Source: Anaerobacillus alkaliphilus
GTDB lineage: Bacteria; Bacillota; Bacilli; Bacillales; Anaerobacillaceae
Length of the DNA: 64,000 nucleotides
Assembly: GCF_004116265.1 (NCBI RefSeq)
Contig: NZ_QOUX01000047.1
Span: 310,001 to 374,000 of the forward strand
Direction of reading: 5' to 3'
Of the stretch, positions 56,861-64,000 are shown piece after piece. Under the pieces are notes generated by a model that saw only the letters and a list, made by a program, of their open reading frames with translations, had not been told where the DNA came from and made no database searches. Each line of letters opens with the position of its first letter. Within the stretch, counting starts at the first letter, position 1. The translations under genes were made by a program, and so were the position numbers.

Positions 56861-57133
56861 TTACTGATTGTTATTTTGATTGTTATTGTTGTTTCTGTTT
56901 TCGTTATTGTTGTTGTCATTGTTGTTTCCAGTTAGGTTAGAAACAGCATTTGTCGTTGCATCTACAGCATTCATCGCAACGTTTTCGGTTAATTCTAATC
57001 CTTTATGAACCGCATGAAATGCAGCACCTGCGGTATTTTTAATACCTGCTGAGACACTGTTTTGACCTTGTTGGTTGTTCTCTTGATTTTGTTGATTTTG
57101 TTGATTATTATTTTGATTTTGTTGGTTATCCAA
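56861..57133 (-). CDS. Asn/Gln-rich low-complexity protein
   Basis: A 90-residue protein with Asn/Gln-only tracts at both ends and a central ordered segment SAGIKNTAGAAFHAVHKGLELTENVAMNAVDATTNAVSNLTG, probably amphipathic helices. The prion-like flanks suggest a disordered or assembly-prone protein; in Bacillus such proteins often belong to the spore coat. TTG 57133 (complement) is chosen as AGGAGGTGA lies seven bases before it; GTG 57142 overlaps that SD. Function unknown. It is divergent from the coiled-coil gene at 57264. Confidence 0.6.
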   Translation of the reverse strand: MDNQQNQNNNQQNQQNQENNQQGQNSVSAGIKNTAGAAFHAVHKGLELTENVAMNAVDATTNAVSNLTGNNNDNNNNENRNNNNNQNNNQ

Positions 57134-57263
57134 TATTTTCACCTCCTAAACAGAGATAGCGTTTGTAATGTAAGGTGAGATTATTCAAAAATAATTCTGT
57201 TTGAAAATAATGTCGAACCTATAACCAATGTGATAAAATAACTAAAAAGGAGGTGAAACACAT

Positions 57264-57899
57264 ATGGAGCAATTATTAGAGAAAATCATTCAAAAGCTTG
57301 AAAATATTGAAGCGGATATAAGTGATCTGAAGAACGGTCAAGCTGAATTAAATCAAGAAGTTCGAGATCTAAAAATTGGTCAAGCTGAATTAAATCAAGA
57401 AGTTCGAGATCTAAAAATTGGTCAAGCTGAATTAAGTCAAGAAGTTCGAGATCTAAAAATTGGTCAAGCTGAATTAAATCAAGAAGTTCGAGATCTAAAA
57501 ATTGGTCAAGCTGAATTAAATCAAGAAGTTCGAGATCTGAAAATTGGTCAAGCTGAATTAAATCAAGAAGTTCGAGATCTGAAAATTGGTCAAGCTGAAT
57601 TAAATCAAGAAGTTCGAGGTCTAAAAATTGGTCAAGCTGAATTAAATCAAGAAGTTCGAGATCTAAAAATTGGTCAAGCTGAATTAAATCAGGAAGTTCG
57701 AGATCTAAAAATTGGTCAAGCTGAGCTGAAGGAAGGCCAAGATAGGATTGAAAGAAAAATAGGCTTGATACCAGAACAATACGAATACCTAGAGGATTAT
57801 TTAGGGAAGCAGCATCTGACGATTACTACATTATCTGCAAGATCTATTGAGCATGAAGCCGCTATACAAGACTTAAGAAGATGTATTAAAAATCAATGA
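57264..57899 (+). CDS. Coiled-coil protein with nine 14-residue tandem repeats
   Basis: A 211-residue protein. Residues 25-150 are nine near-identical copies of GQAELNQEVRDLKI, two heptads each, forming a long coiled coil; flanks are a leading coil (LLEKIIQKLENIEADISDLKN) and a helical C-terminal domain with LIPEQYEYLEDYLGKQH. Similar proteins occur in many Bacilli and archaea without known role. ATG 57264 follows AAGGAGGTGA. The DNA repeats (42 bp each, 57336-57713) differ at few positions, so copy number should vary readily; length changes would stay in frame. Confidence 0.8.
   Translation: MEQLLEKIIQKLENIEADISDLKNGQAELNQEVRDLKIGQAELNQEVRDLKIGQAELSQEVRDLKIGQAELNQEVRDLKIGQAELNQEVRDLKIGQAELNQEVRDLKIGQAELNQEVRGLKIGQAELNQEVRDLKIGQAELNQEVRDLKIGQAELKEGQDRIERKIGLIPEQYEYLEDYLGKQHLTITTLSARSIEHEAAIQDLRRCIKNQ
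57336..57713 (+). repeat. 42-bp minisatellite, nine units, inside the coiled-coil gene
   Basis: Nine tandem 42-base units, each beginning GGTCAAGCTGAATTAA, with isolated base changes (for example A to G giving Asn to Ser in unit 3, and A to G giving Asp to Gly in unit 7). No spacers, so it is not a CRISPR array. Confidence 0.95.
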
Positions 57900-58092
57900 T
57901 AAAAGAAACATCATTCAAATTCTTCATTTACAACGAAACAACGCGTTTAAACGTAACCCCTTCTTAGAATTACATCATTTCCCATACGTTTTTTCATATC
58001 ATTGACACAATCTCGTCCTCCATTTGCATTTACTTGCTTTATTATAGAGTTATAGATAAAGATCATTTTTGCATCATTGGGAGGTAAGCTCT

Positions 58093-58338
58093 ATGAGTTG
58101 TTGTGGATGTTCAAAATTAGAAGATGGCAAAGAAATCGTTGACCACGTAACACGTAAAGGAAAAGAAAACATGAGGGTGAAAGTTGCCCATGAGATTACA
58201 TGTCAATGTGGAGAAGTATTTGTCATGGAAACACTTGTGACAAATTGTCCTAAATGCCAAATGACTTTTGGGGTAACACATTGTGGCTCAAGTGATATAA
58301 ACAAAATTAAACCTGCGGGTATAAACTACGCTAGTTAA
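58093..58338 (+). CDS. Small cysteine-rich putative zinc protein
   Basis: An 81-residue protein with an N-terminal CCGC, then CQCGE and CPKC, and a late HCGSS. The CxCx-n-CPxC set could bind one zinc as a zinc ribbon. No family recognised. ATG 58093 follows GGGAGG at eight bases; an upstream frame adds eight residues without an SD. It is followed by a terminator and then the Msr gene. Confidence 0.65.
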   Translation: MSCCGCSKLEDGKEIVDHVTRKGKENMRVKVAHEITCQCGEVFVMETLVTNCPKCQMTFGVTHCGSSDINKIKPAGINYAS

Positions 58339-58357
58339 TCTATGTGGTTGCTCGGAG

Positions 58358-58393
58358 AAAAGCACCAGACGTGGAGCGTTGGGTGCTTTTTTG
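58358..58393 (+). terminator. Terminator after the cysteine-rich gene
   Basis: AAAGCACC and GGTGCTTT pair, enclosing a CCAGACGTGG inner hairpin, followed by TTTTG. Confidence 0.8.
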
Positions 58394-58433
58394 CTATGTC
58401 TGTTGTAAAATACAGACTGAGGTGACATGTTTT

Positions 58434-59354
58434 ATGCGTGAAGAAAAAGCAACATTTGCAGGTGGGCGATTTTGGAGTATGGTTCAACCATTTGATGAGT
58501 TGCCTGGGATTTACGATGTACTAGGAGGCACATCTAAAACGCCTGTTCATCGTGAAGTAGTCCAGGTAACGTTTAATCCAACTATCATTCCATATGAAAA
58601 AATAGTTGATTTGTTTTGGAAGACTGTTGACCCTACAGATGAAGGTGGGCAGTTTATTGACCGAGGTGAACAATATAAATCGGCAATCTATTACCATAAT
58701 GAAGGGCAACGAAAACTAGCAGAAGAGTCAAAACATAAGTTACAGTTGTCCAACAAGTTTTCAAAATCAATTGTTACTGAAATACTACCAGTACATCCCT
58801 TCGATAAGGCTGAAGAAAAGTATCAATATTATTATAAAAAGTTCCCCTTTCACTATAAAAAGTATCTGGAAATCTCCGGTCGTAAAAGTTTCTTAGAAAA
58901 CACATGGAGATTGCAAAAAAGTGTAACTCAATTAAAACGTGAACTATCCCCTTTACAATATGAGGTTACGCAAAATAATGCAACAGAACAACCATTTAGC
59001 AATCCTTACTACAATCAAGTTGAAGAAGGAATTTATGTTGATATAGTTTCTGGTGAACCTCTTTTTAGTTCAAAGGATCAATATGACGCTGGCTGTGGAT
59101 GGCCAAGCTTTACAAGGCCAATTCGCAATTATCACCTAGTTGAAAAGCTCGACAAGCGGCACGGTATGCTTCGAACTGAAGTACGGAGTCGGTTCGGCGA
59201 CTCCCATCTCGGCCATCTTTTTTACGATGGTCCAAAAGAAAAAGGCGGGTTAAGATACTGTATTAACTCAGCTGCGTTACGTTTTATTCCAAAGTCTGGT
59301 TTAGCAAAAGAAGGCTATGTGGAATATGAGTTTCTTTTTTTAGAAAACGATTAA
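58434..59354 (+). CDS. msrAB: MsrA-MsrB fusion with a cysteine-less MsrA active site
   Basis: A 306-residue fusion of methionine-S-sulfoxide reductase (about 1-165) and methionine-R-sulfoxide reductase (about 175-306). The MsrA motif, normally GGCFWC, reads AGGRFWSMV: the catalytic Cys is Arg and the next Cys is Ser, while the rest of the domain ([44 protein letters not shown]) is well kept. The MsrB half is intact, with [16 protein letters not shown] and [11 protein letters not shown]. So only the MsrB activity is expected. ATG 58434 follows GAGGTGA. No second MsrA lies in the window. Confidence 0.9.
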   Translation: MREEKATFAGGRFWSMVQPFDELPGIYDVLGGTSKTPVHREVVQVTFNPTIIPYEKIVDLFWKTVDPTDEGGQFIDRGEQYKSAIYYHNEGQRKLAEESKHKLQLSNKFSKSIVTEILPVHPFDKAEEKYQYYYKKFPFHYKKYLEISGRKSFLENTWRLQKSVTQLKRELSPLQYEVTQNNATEQPFSNPYYNQVEEGIYVDIVSGEPLFSSKDQYDAGCGWPSFTRPIRNYHLVEKLDKRHGMLRTEVRSRFGDSHLGHLFYDGPKEKGGLRYCINSAALRFIPKSGLAKEGYVEYEFLFLEND

Positions 59355-59477
59355 CTTTCAGTGACATGGCCTGATAAAAAAGCAGCTTTTACCCTAATTA
59401 TGGCCGTTACCAAAACTTCCCTTCTCTCATTTACTATAGTAAACATGGTAAAAGTAAGAGGAAGGGCGGTGTAAGGG

Positions 59478-60068
59478 ATGTCTGCTTTTCAATCAATCAT
59501 TGTGAAGGAACAAAGTGGAAAGGATGTACGAGTTGAAGCAAACCCTGCAGGTCTTTTATGTATTGGGACAGGTCGTCAAGGCGCAGTATTTAAGATATCT
59601 TCAACTACTTGTGTGAAAATATTTGGCGATCCGAAAAAAAAAGAGCAAGAGGAAATCGTACTTTGGACCGCACAAAATTCACCTTTTTTCCCAAAAATCT
59701 ATGAAACCGGTTCAACTTATATTGTGATGGAGTTAATAGATGGAGAACCTCTAAATAAGTACCTAGACAGAGAAAAATATATTCCGAAATGGCTAACTCT
59801 ACAGATCCTGCTCATGATTAAAGAATTGAAGAACTTAAACCTAGCCAGGCACGATGCTAGACTACGTCATATATATGTTTTAGAAAATGAACAGCGAATA
59901 AAAGTCATTGACCATGTCAATTCTGGTACAACGTTTATTTCACAACCCAAAAAATTGTTTCAGGGACTCAAAAAATGCGGTGTCCTTTCAGATTTCCTTA
60001 ATCAAACTCAGGAGATTGATATAGATACGTACGACGAATGGAAAAAAACGATGAGGAAATTCTTTTAA
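59478..60068 (+). CDS. Small protein kinase-like protein (YrzF-like)
   Basis: A 196-residue kinase-fold protein similar to Bacillus YrzF. The glycine loop is IGTGRQGAVFKI, the ATP lysine lies in TCVKIFG, the hinge is YIVMELIDGEPL, the catalytic loop reads RHDARLRHIYV with the Asp kept but His in place of the usual Asn, and the metal-binding Asp is in KVIDHVN instead of DFG. It lacks most of the C-terminal lobe. Activity is uncertain. GTG-free ATG 59478 with AAGGG upstream. The next gene is a second small kinase 178 bases further on, in the same direction. Confidence 0.8.
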   Translation: MSAFQSIIVKEQSGKDVRVEANPAGLLCIGTGRQGAVFKISSTTCVKIFGDPKKKEQEEIVLWTAQNSPFFPKIYETGSTYIVMELIDGEPLNKYLDREKYIPKWLTLQILLMIKELKNLNLARHDARLRHIYVLENEQRIKVIDHVNSGTTFISQPKKLFQGLKKCGVLSDFLNQTQEIDIDTYDEWKKTMRKFF

Positions 60069-60246
60069 TTCTATACCAATAATAAAAAACTTCTAAAACA
60101 GGCCAATTTTTCATCAACGAAAATAGTCTGTTTTTTTCTATTAATGTCAAAAAGATGAGGGATCCTGTCCATTTCTGAAGCGCTCTCTTTGCATAAAATG
60201 TAATTAAAGTGGAAATCCATGAAACCTATACAAAGGGGTGGGAAGA

Positions 60247-60948
60247 ATGTCCAGATATTTTTGGGACAGATATGAGGTGCAAGAAAAACCTGTTGGACAA
60301 GGAAAAAAAGGCGTTGTTTATCAAGGCTATGACTTGAAGAATAATAGAATGGTAGCGATAAAACGAATGCAAAAAATCAAAAGAGCAGAAAGAGAAGCTA
60401 TGATTATGAAAGAGTTGGGTTCCCATCAATATCTTCCAAAATTCTACGACTTCTTCATTGCGGATAATCATGGTCATATCGTGATGGAATGGATTGATGG
60501 TGAACCATTAAGAAAATTCAAAAACAAACACGATGAAAAAACCGTAGTGAATATCATAATCATGATTTTAGAAGGTCTTAAACATCTTCATAACAAAGGA
60601 TTTCTTCATTTTGATCTAAATCGCGGGAACATAATGATTGTAAAACAAAATCAGGGATTGATAGTCAAGATTATCGACTTCGACCGTTCAAAACTTATGG
60701 ACAAACACCATGAAAAGAAAAAAAACGCATTTAAATTCGCTAAGGTGAATATTGATGAAAGGCATGATTTACTTCAGGTAGTTCAACTATTTACTTTTTT
60801 ACTTACTGGCCAATATACTGCATCTTATGAAGCCTTGGAAACAATCAATTTTGATAATAAAGCTTTGCAAAAAGTACTTTTAAAGGCTGTATATCCTGGA
60901 TATGAAACAGCACAAGAGATGATAGATGATTTAATAAATTCCCTCTAA
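60247..60948 (+). CDS. Small Ser/Thr protein kinase (YbdM-like)
   Basis: A 233-residue kinase-fold protein. Glycine loop VGQGKKGVVYQG, lysine in VAIKRM, helix C Glu in REAMIMKEL, hinge HIVMEWIDGEPL, catalytic loop HFDLNRGNIMI with Asp and Asn kept, and the metal site DFDRS in place of DFG. The shortened C-lobe resembles YbdM of Bacillus subtilis. It shares MEWIDGEPL / MELIDGEPL with its neighbour at 59478, so the pair probably arose by duplication. No extracellular sensor domain. ATG 60247 follows AAAGGGGTGG. Substrates unknown. Confidence 0.85.
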   Translation: MSRYFWDRYEVQEKPVGQGKKGVVYQGYDLKNNRMVAIKRMQKIKRAEREAMIMKELGSHQYLPKFYDFFIADNHGHIVMEWIDGEPLRKFKNKHDEKTVVNIIIMILEGLKHLHNKGFLHFDLNRGNIMIVKQNQGLIVKIIDFDRSKLMDKHHEKKKNAFKFAKVNIDERHDLLQVVQLFTFLLTGQYTASYEALETINFDNKALQKVLLKAVYPGYETAQEMIDDLINSL

Positions 60949-61079
60949 TTTAACAGGTGTAGAAGGTGTAGTAACTTGAAAACGAACACCTACCTACCAG
61001 GTTTACTTAACGCTAGTCTACACTAACACCTCAAAAATGATATACTTCTCGTATAACTAGAGACAAAGGTGAATAGGCA

Positions 61080-63380
61080 ATGGATCAATATAATGTGAGA
61101 GTTTCAGTGCGAAACTTGGTCGAGTTTGTGATGATGAGTGGGAGTATCGAGGTAGGTGCTGGTGGTGCTCATGTCCTAGAGGAGGGTACGAAAACTCATC
61201 AGCGACTACAGCAAAATCGTGAAGAGAATTACCAGAAAGAAGTTACCCTCTCTCAACAGTTTGAACGAGAGGACGTTGCAGTTACTGTTCATGGTAGGTG
61301 TGACGGTCTGATCTCTGATGGAGAGCGAGTTACCATTGAAGAAATTAAATCAACCTCAAAACCGTTAGGTACTATAAATGAAGAGAATAATCCTACGTAC
61401 TGGGCACAAGCAAAGGTTTACGCTTATATCTATGCTCTGCAAAATTATCAAGATAAAATGGACATACATCTTGTATATGCGAGTCGTCAGTCAACGGAAA
61501 CTGTTACGTTTAGACAATCGTATACAATTGAAGAATTAAAAACTTTTATAGACGAGCTTCTCGAAGATTACCTACAATTTCAAAAAATCCTACTAATTCA
61601 TAGAATAAATCGCCAAAAGAGTATCCCTACATTAGAGTTTCCGTTTCCATCGTATCGGAAAGGTCAGCGTGATCTATTGAAAGCTGTTTACAAAACGATT
61701 TCGGAGAAAAAGCGGTTATTTGCGAAAGCCTCGACTGGAATTGGAAAAACGATCTCGACCATTTTCCCTACGGTGAAAGCAGTTGGTGAAGGGAAGGCTG
61801 AACGAATTTTATATGTCACAGCCAAAACAATTACAAGGCAAGTAGCTGAAGAGGCTTATCAATTGTTGAATACAAATGGACTTGTGTGGCGGTCGGTTAC
61901 GATTACTGCAAAGGAAAAGGTCTGCTTTCAAGAAGAAATCAATTGTTCAAAAGAACATTGTCCGTTTTCTGAAGGCTATTTTGATCGATTAAAGGATGGT
62001 CTAAAGGATATCCTGGCAAATGAACAAATGATTGATCGAACGATTATCGAAAGCTATTCGAAAAAACACCAGCTTTGCCCATTTGAGTTCTCCTTAGATG
62101 TGGCTTTACATGCAGACGCTGTGATCTGTGATTACAATTATTTTTTTGATCCAAGAGTGAAATTGCAGCGATGGAGTGAGCACCATAAAGAAACAGTGTT
62201 ATTAATTGATGAAGCCCATAATCTAGTTGATCGGGGTAGAGGCATGTATTCTGCATCCATCTCTAAATCAACATTTTTAGAAGCAAGTAGACTCCTAAAA
62301 GGTAAAAATCAAGAACTCTTTTTAATAACTAAGGCCGTCAATGATTTGCTTTTGAAATGGAAAAAGGAATTGCTTGAGAATGACCAGTTTGATTTCCTTG
62401 AATTTCCGAAACATATAGTTGACGCAGTCGCTGAGTTCATTGAATTAGGAGATCGCTGGTTAGCAGCTCCTGGTAGTTATCTTGAAGAATATTATCCAAT
62501 TGTTAAAGACTTATTTTACGAAGCACAGGCGTTTTCTCGTGTAGCTGGTCTTTATGATGATCATTTTCGAACGATGGTGGCTACCTATAAGAGTGAGGTT
62601 GAAGTAAAGCTACTTTGTCTTGACCCTTCAAGGTTACTTCGAGCTGCGACGAAAAAGGTAAAAGCGACAATCTTTTTCTCGGCAACGCTACATCCTCTTG
62701 GTTACTTCCAAACAGTGTTAGGTGGCGAAGAAGTCGATTACTTTCAAGACATCCCTTCACCATTTGATGAAAAAAATGTTGAGGTTTTCGTTAGTCCGAT
62801 ATCTACAAAGTATAAGGACCGGCAAGCATCCGTTGAAAAAATTATAACTGTCCTACGGGATACAATTCACAAGCACACTGGGAATTACCTTGTCTTTTTT
62901 CCTTCTTATGAATATTTGTCTCAAGTGCTAGAACAGTATCAGGAGGACGTGATTGAAGAAGACATTGAACTCCTCGTTCAATCGAAACTCATGACAGAAA
63001 AAGAGCGAGAGCAATTTCTAGAAAAGTTTCAACCAAAAGCTTCTGGAATACGAATTGGTTTTGCAGTACTTGGCGGTATTTTTGCTGAAGGGGTAGATTT
63101 GCGGGGGGACCGATTAAACGGCGTCTGTATTGTTGGTGTAGGTCTACCGAGGATTTCTGAGGAACAGGACTTGATTAAACAACTTTATGCTTCGCAAGGT
63201 TACAATGGCTTTGATTTTGCTTATGTATATCCAGGTATGAATAAAGTGCAACAAGCAGGCGGTCGACTCATTCGTTCCGAGGAAGATAAGGGACTCATTA
63301 TCCTCATGGATGATCGTTACTTAACCGCGAAATACCATAAACTTCTACCAAGTGAGTGGCAAAATTACCAAAGAATATAA
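61080..63380 (+). CDS. PD-(D/E)XK nuclease-XPD/DinG-type iron-sulfur helicase fusion
   Basis: A 766-residue protein. The first 165 residues are a RecB/Cas4-like PD-(D/E)XK nuclease: GRCDGLI, TIEEIKST (E-x-K) and the QAKVYAYIYA motif. The rest is an XPD/DinG superfamily 2 helicase: Walker A STGIGKTISTIF, four Cys in KVCFQ, INCSKEHC and HQLCPFE for a 4Fe-4S cluster, DEAH in LLIDEAHNL, FFSATLHP, and motif VI QAGGRLIRSEEDKG. It should unwind and cut DNA forks or flaps. The fusion is known in Bacilli. ATG 61080 has AAAGGTG. No CRISPR or phage genes nearby. Confidence 0.9.
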   Translation: MDQYNVRVSVRNLVEFVMMSGSIEVGAGGAHVLEEGTKTHQRLQQNREENYQKEVTLSQQFEREDVAVTVHGRCDGLISDGERVTIEEIKSTSKPLGTINEENNPTYWAQAKVYAYIYALQNYQDKMDIHLVYASRQSTETVTFRQSYTIEELKTFIDELLEDYLQFQKILLIHRINRQKSIPTLEFPFPSYRKGQRDLLKAVYKTISEKKRLFAKASTGIGKTISTIFPTVKAVGEGKAERILYVTAKTITRQVAEEAYQLLNTNGLVWRSVTITAKEKVCFQEEINCSKEHCPFSEGYFDRLKDGLKDILANEQMIDRTIIESYSKKHQLCPFEFSLDVALHADAVICDYNYFFDPRVKLQRWSEHHKETVLLIDEAHNLVDRGRGMYSASISKSTFLEASRLLKGKNQELFLITKAVNDLLLKWKKELLENDQFDFLEFPKHIVDAVAEFIELGDRWLAAPGSYLEEYYPIVKDLFYEAQAFSRVAGLYDDHFRTMVATYKSEVEVKLLCLDPSRLLRAATKKVKATIFFSATLHPLGYFQTVLGGEEVDYFQDIPSPFDEKNVEVFVSPISTKYKDRQASVEKIITVLRDTIHKHTGNYLVFFPSYEYLSQVLEQYQEDVIEEDIELLVQSKLMTEKEREQFLEKFQPKASGIRIGFAVLGGIFAEGVDLRGDRLNGVCIVGVGLPRISEEQDLIKQLYASQGYNGFDFAYVYPGMNKVQQAGGRLIRSEEDKGLIILMDDRYLTAKYHKLLPSEWQNYQRI

Positions 63381-63565
63381 TTCAAGGTTTTTTTAAGAGT
63401 AAGCACCTCAATTGATATATTTCCATGTGAATTGCGACTGTAATTTTTAGGTTCAAGAGGAGCCCAACTTTGCTTAAATTTAAGGTCATTCCCAATTCGT
63501 AGGCATATGATGTCTTGTGAACTACCCACCTAGTGGAATGGATGAAATCGAAGGGAATGACAATT

Positions 63566-64000
63566 ATGTACTATAACCAAAGTTCAAATACGTATGCAAT
63601 GAGCTCCCCTATGTATTATCACGGAAGCGGGATAAGAAATTCTCAAGTAGTAGAGACAATCCGTGAAAGTATGAAAGGAGAGGCTTCTTCAATTGACCTC
63701 TATCAACAGTTAGTAACGATCGCACCTGATCAACGGCATAAAAATGAAATTTTACGAATACTTGAAAACAAAAAAACAACATTTAACCACTTAGCAAACC
63801 TGTATTGGAATGTAACCGGAACACATCTACCATACCAGAAACAAGATACATCCTTATTGAATTACCGTGATGGTCTACAAAAAGCTTATGAGAATGAAAT
63901 AAAGAACCAAGACATGTATCAAAGAGGATACTTAGCTGCTACCGATCCACAAGTTCAAGCGTTCTTTGCGTGGGCATTAACAAGTGAACAAGCGATCTCA
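63566..64000 (+). CDS. Ferritin-like domain protein (partial, runs off the end)
   Basis: A frame from ATG 63566 stays open to the window end (145 codons). After a Tyr/Asn/Ser-rich start it shows VVETIRESMKGEASSIDLYQQLVTIAPDQRHKNEILRILENKKTTFNHLANLYW, with the first E-x-x-x-x-x-x pattern and the DE..H positions of a ferritin-like two-helix pair, and a second helix YENEIKNQDMYQRG. It belongs to the ferritin-like/rubrerythrin-type Bacillus proteins linked with spores or oxidative stress. The iron ligands are incomplete without the end. AAGGGAATG lies before the ATG. Confidence 0.75.
   Translation, partial: MYYNQSSNTYAMSSPMYYHGSGIRNSQVVETIRESMKGEASSIDLYQQLVTIAPDQRHKNEILRILENKKTTFNHLANLYWNVTGTHLPYQKQDTSLLNYRDGLQKAYENEIKNQDMYQRGYLAATDPQVQAFFAWALTSEQAIS

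Noticed and set aside
57336-57713. Regular direct repeats suggesting a CRISPR array
   Set aside because: The units are contiguous without spacers and encode an uninterrupted heptad repeat; this is a coding minisatellite.

Overview
The window is chromosomal DNA from a low-GC, endospore-forming member of the Bacillaceae. I cannot name the species. The evidence is the low-GC codon use, strong AAGGAGGTGA-type ribosome binding sites with many TTG and GTG starts, sporulation-type small proteins (YjcZ family, a gamma-SASP-like repeat protein, a YhcN/YlaJ-like lipoprotein), and Bacillus-style units: ktrAB behind a c-di-AMP riboswitch, a T-box with tyrZ behind a MarR gene, luxS with mccAB, yezD with a sulfate ABC operon, and a bmrCD-like exporter. 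No rRNA, tRNA, prophage, complete IS or CRISPR array was seen.

Layout. 0-8 kb: a gene end, DinB protein, PQQ-type sugar dehydrogenase lipoprotein, VOC protein, GH43 beta-xylosidase, a large DUF2157/GDYXXLXY membrane protein, and a gamma-glutamyl hydrolase next to a gamma-glutamylcyclotransferase-like gene. 8-11.6 kb: a compact minus-strand unit of GbsR regulator, cysteine hydrolase and glycine-betaine-type binding lipoprotein. 11.7-18 kb: PAS-GAF-GGDEF-EAL protein, luciferase-like monooxygenase, cold-shock protein, CarD regulator and a divergent pair of small paralogues. 18-28.6 kb: ion and sulfur genes: two fluoride channels, orphan ModA, YrrT methyltransferase, luxS-mccA-mccB and yezD-sbp-cysT-cysW-cysA. 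28.6-41.5 kb: fbpA, ABC-2 exporter, ktrAB, PilZ, amino-acid oxidase, and ywaE-tyrZ. 41.5-52 kb: GIY-YIG protein, LexA-controlled YolD, 5'-nucleotidase, GGDEF membrane protein, M50-like protease, hydrolase, Uma2 protein, and the bmrCD-like exporter. 52-64 kb: AraC regulator, spore and low-complexity proteins, MFS exporter, MsrA-MsrB fusion, two small protein kinases, a nuclease-helicase fusion and a ferritin-like protein that runs off the end.

The main non-genic structure is a set of dispersed repeats. A 192-bp miniature inverted-repeat element is present three times (8084, 35945, 54288). Every copy has exactly the same length and a perfect 8-bp target duplication. A second family forms two-plus-two inverted arrays at about 15.8, 29.0 and 35.9-36.2 kb, and one of these arrays has been split by a copy of the first family. 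A 13-bp palindrome, TGTCACAGTGACA, occurs four times between genes. A 53-bp promoter-to-SD segment is nearly duplicated in front of crcB and modA.

Other unusual points are an MsrA domain that has lost both active-site cysteines, two genes whose only well-placed start codon is ATT, a (GAAA)7 tract beside one of those starts, a frameshift at a T8 run in a spore lipoprotein gene, a 42-bp minisatellite inside a coiled-coil gene, and an out-of-frame leader ORF with an excellent SD overlapping yezD. All assignments rest on reading motifs and context; no database search was run.
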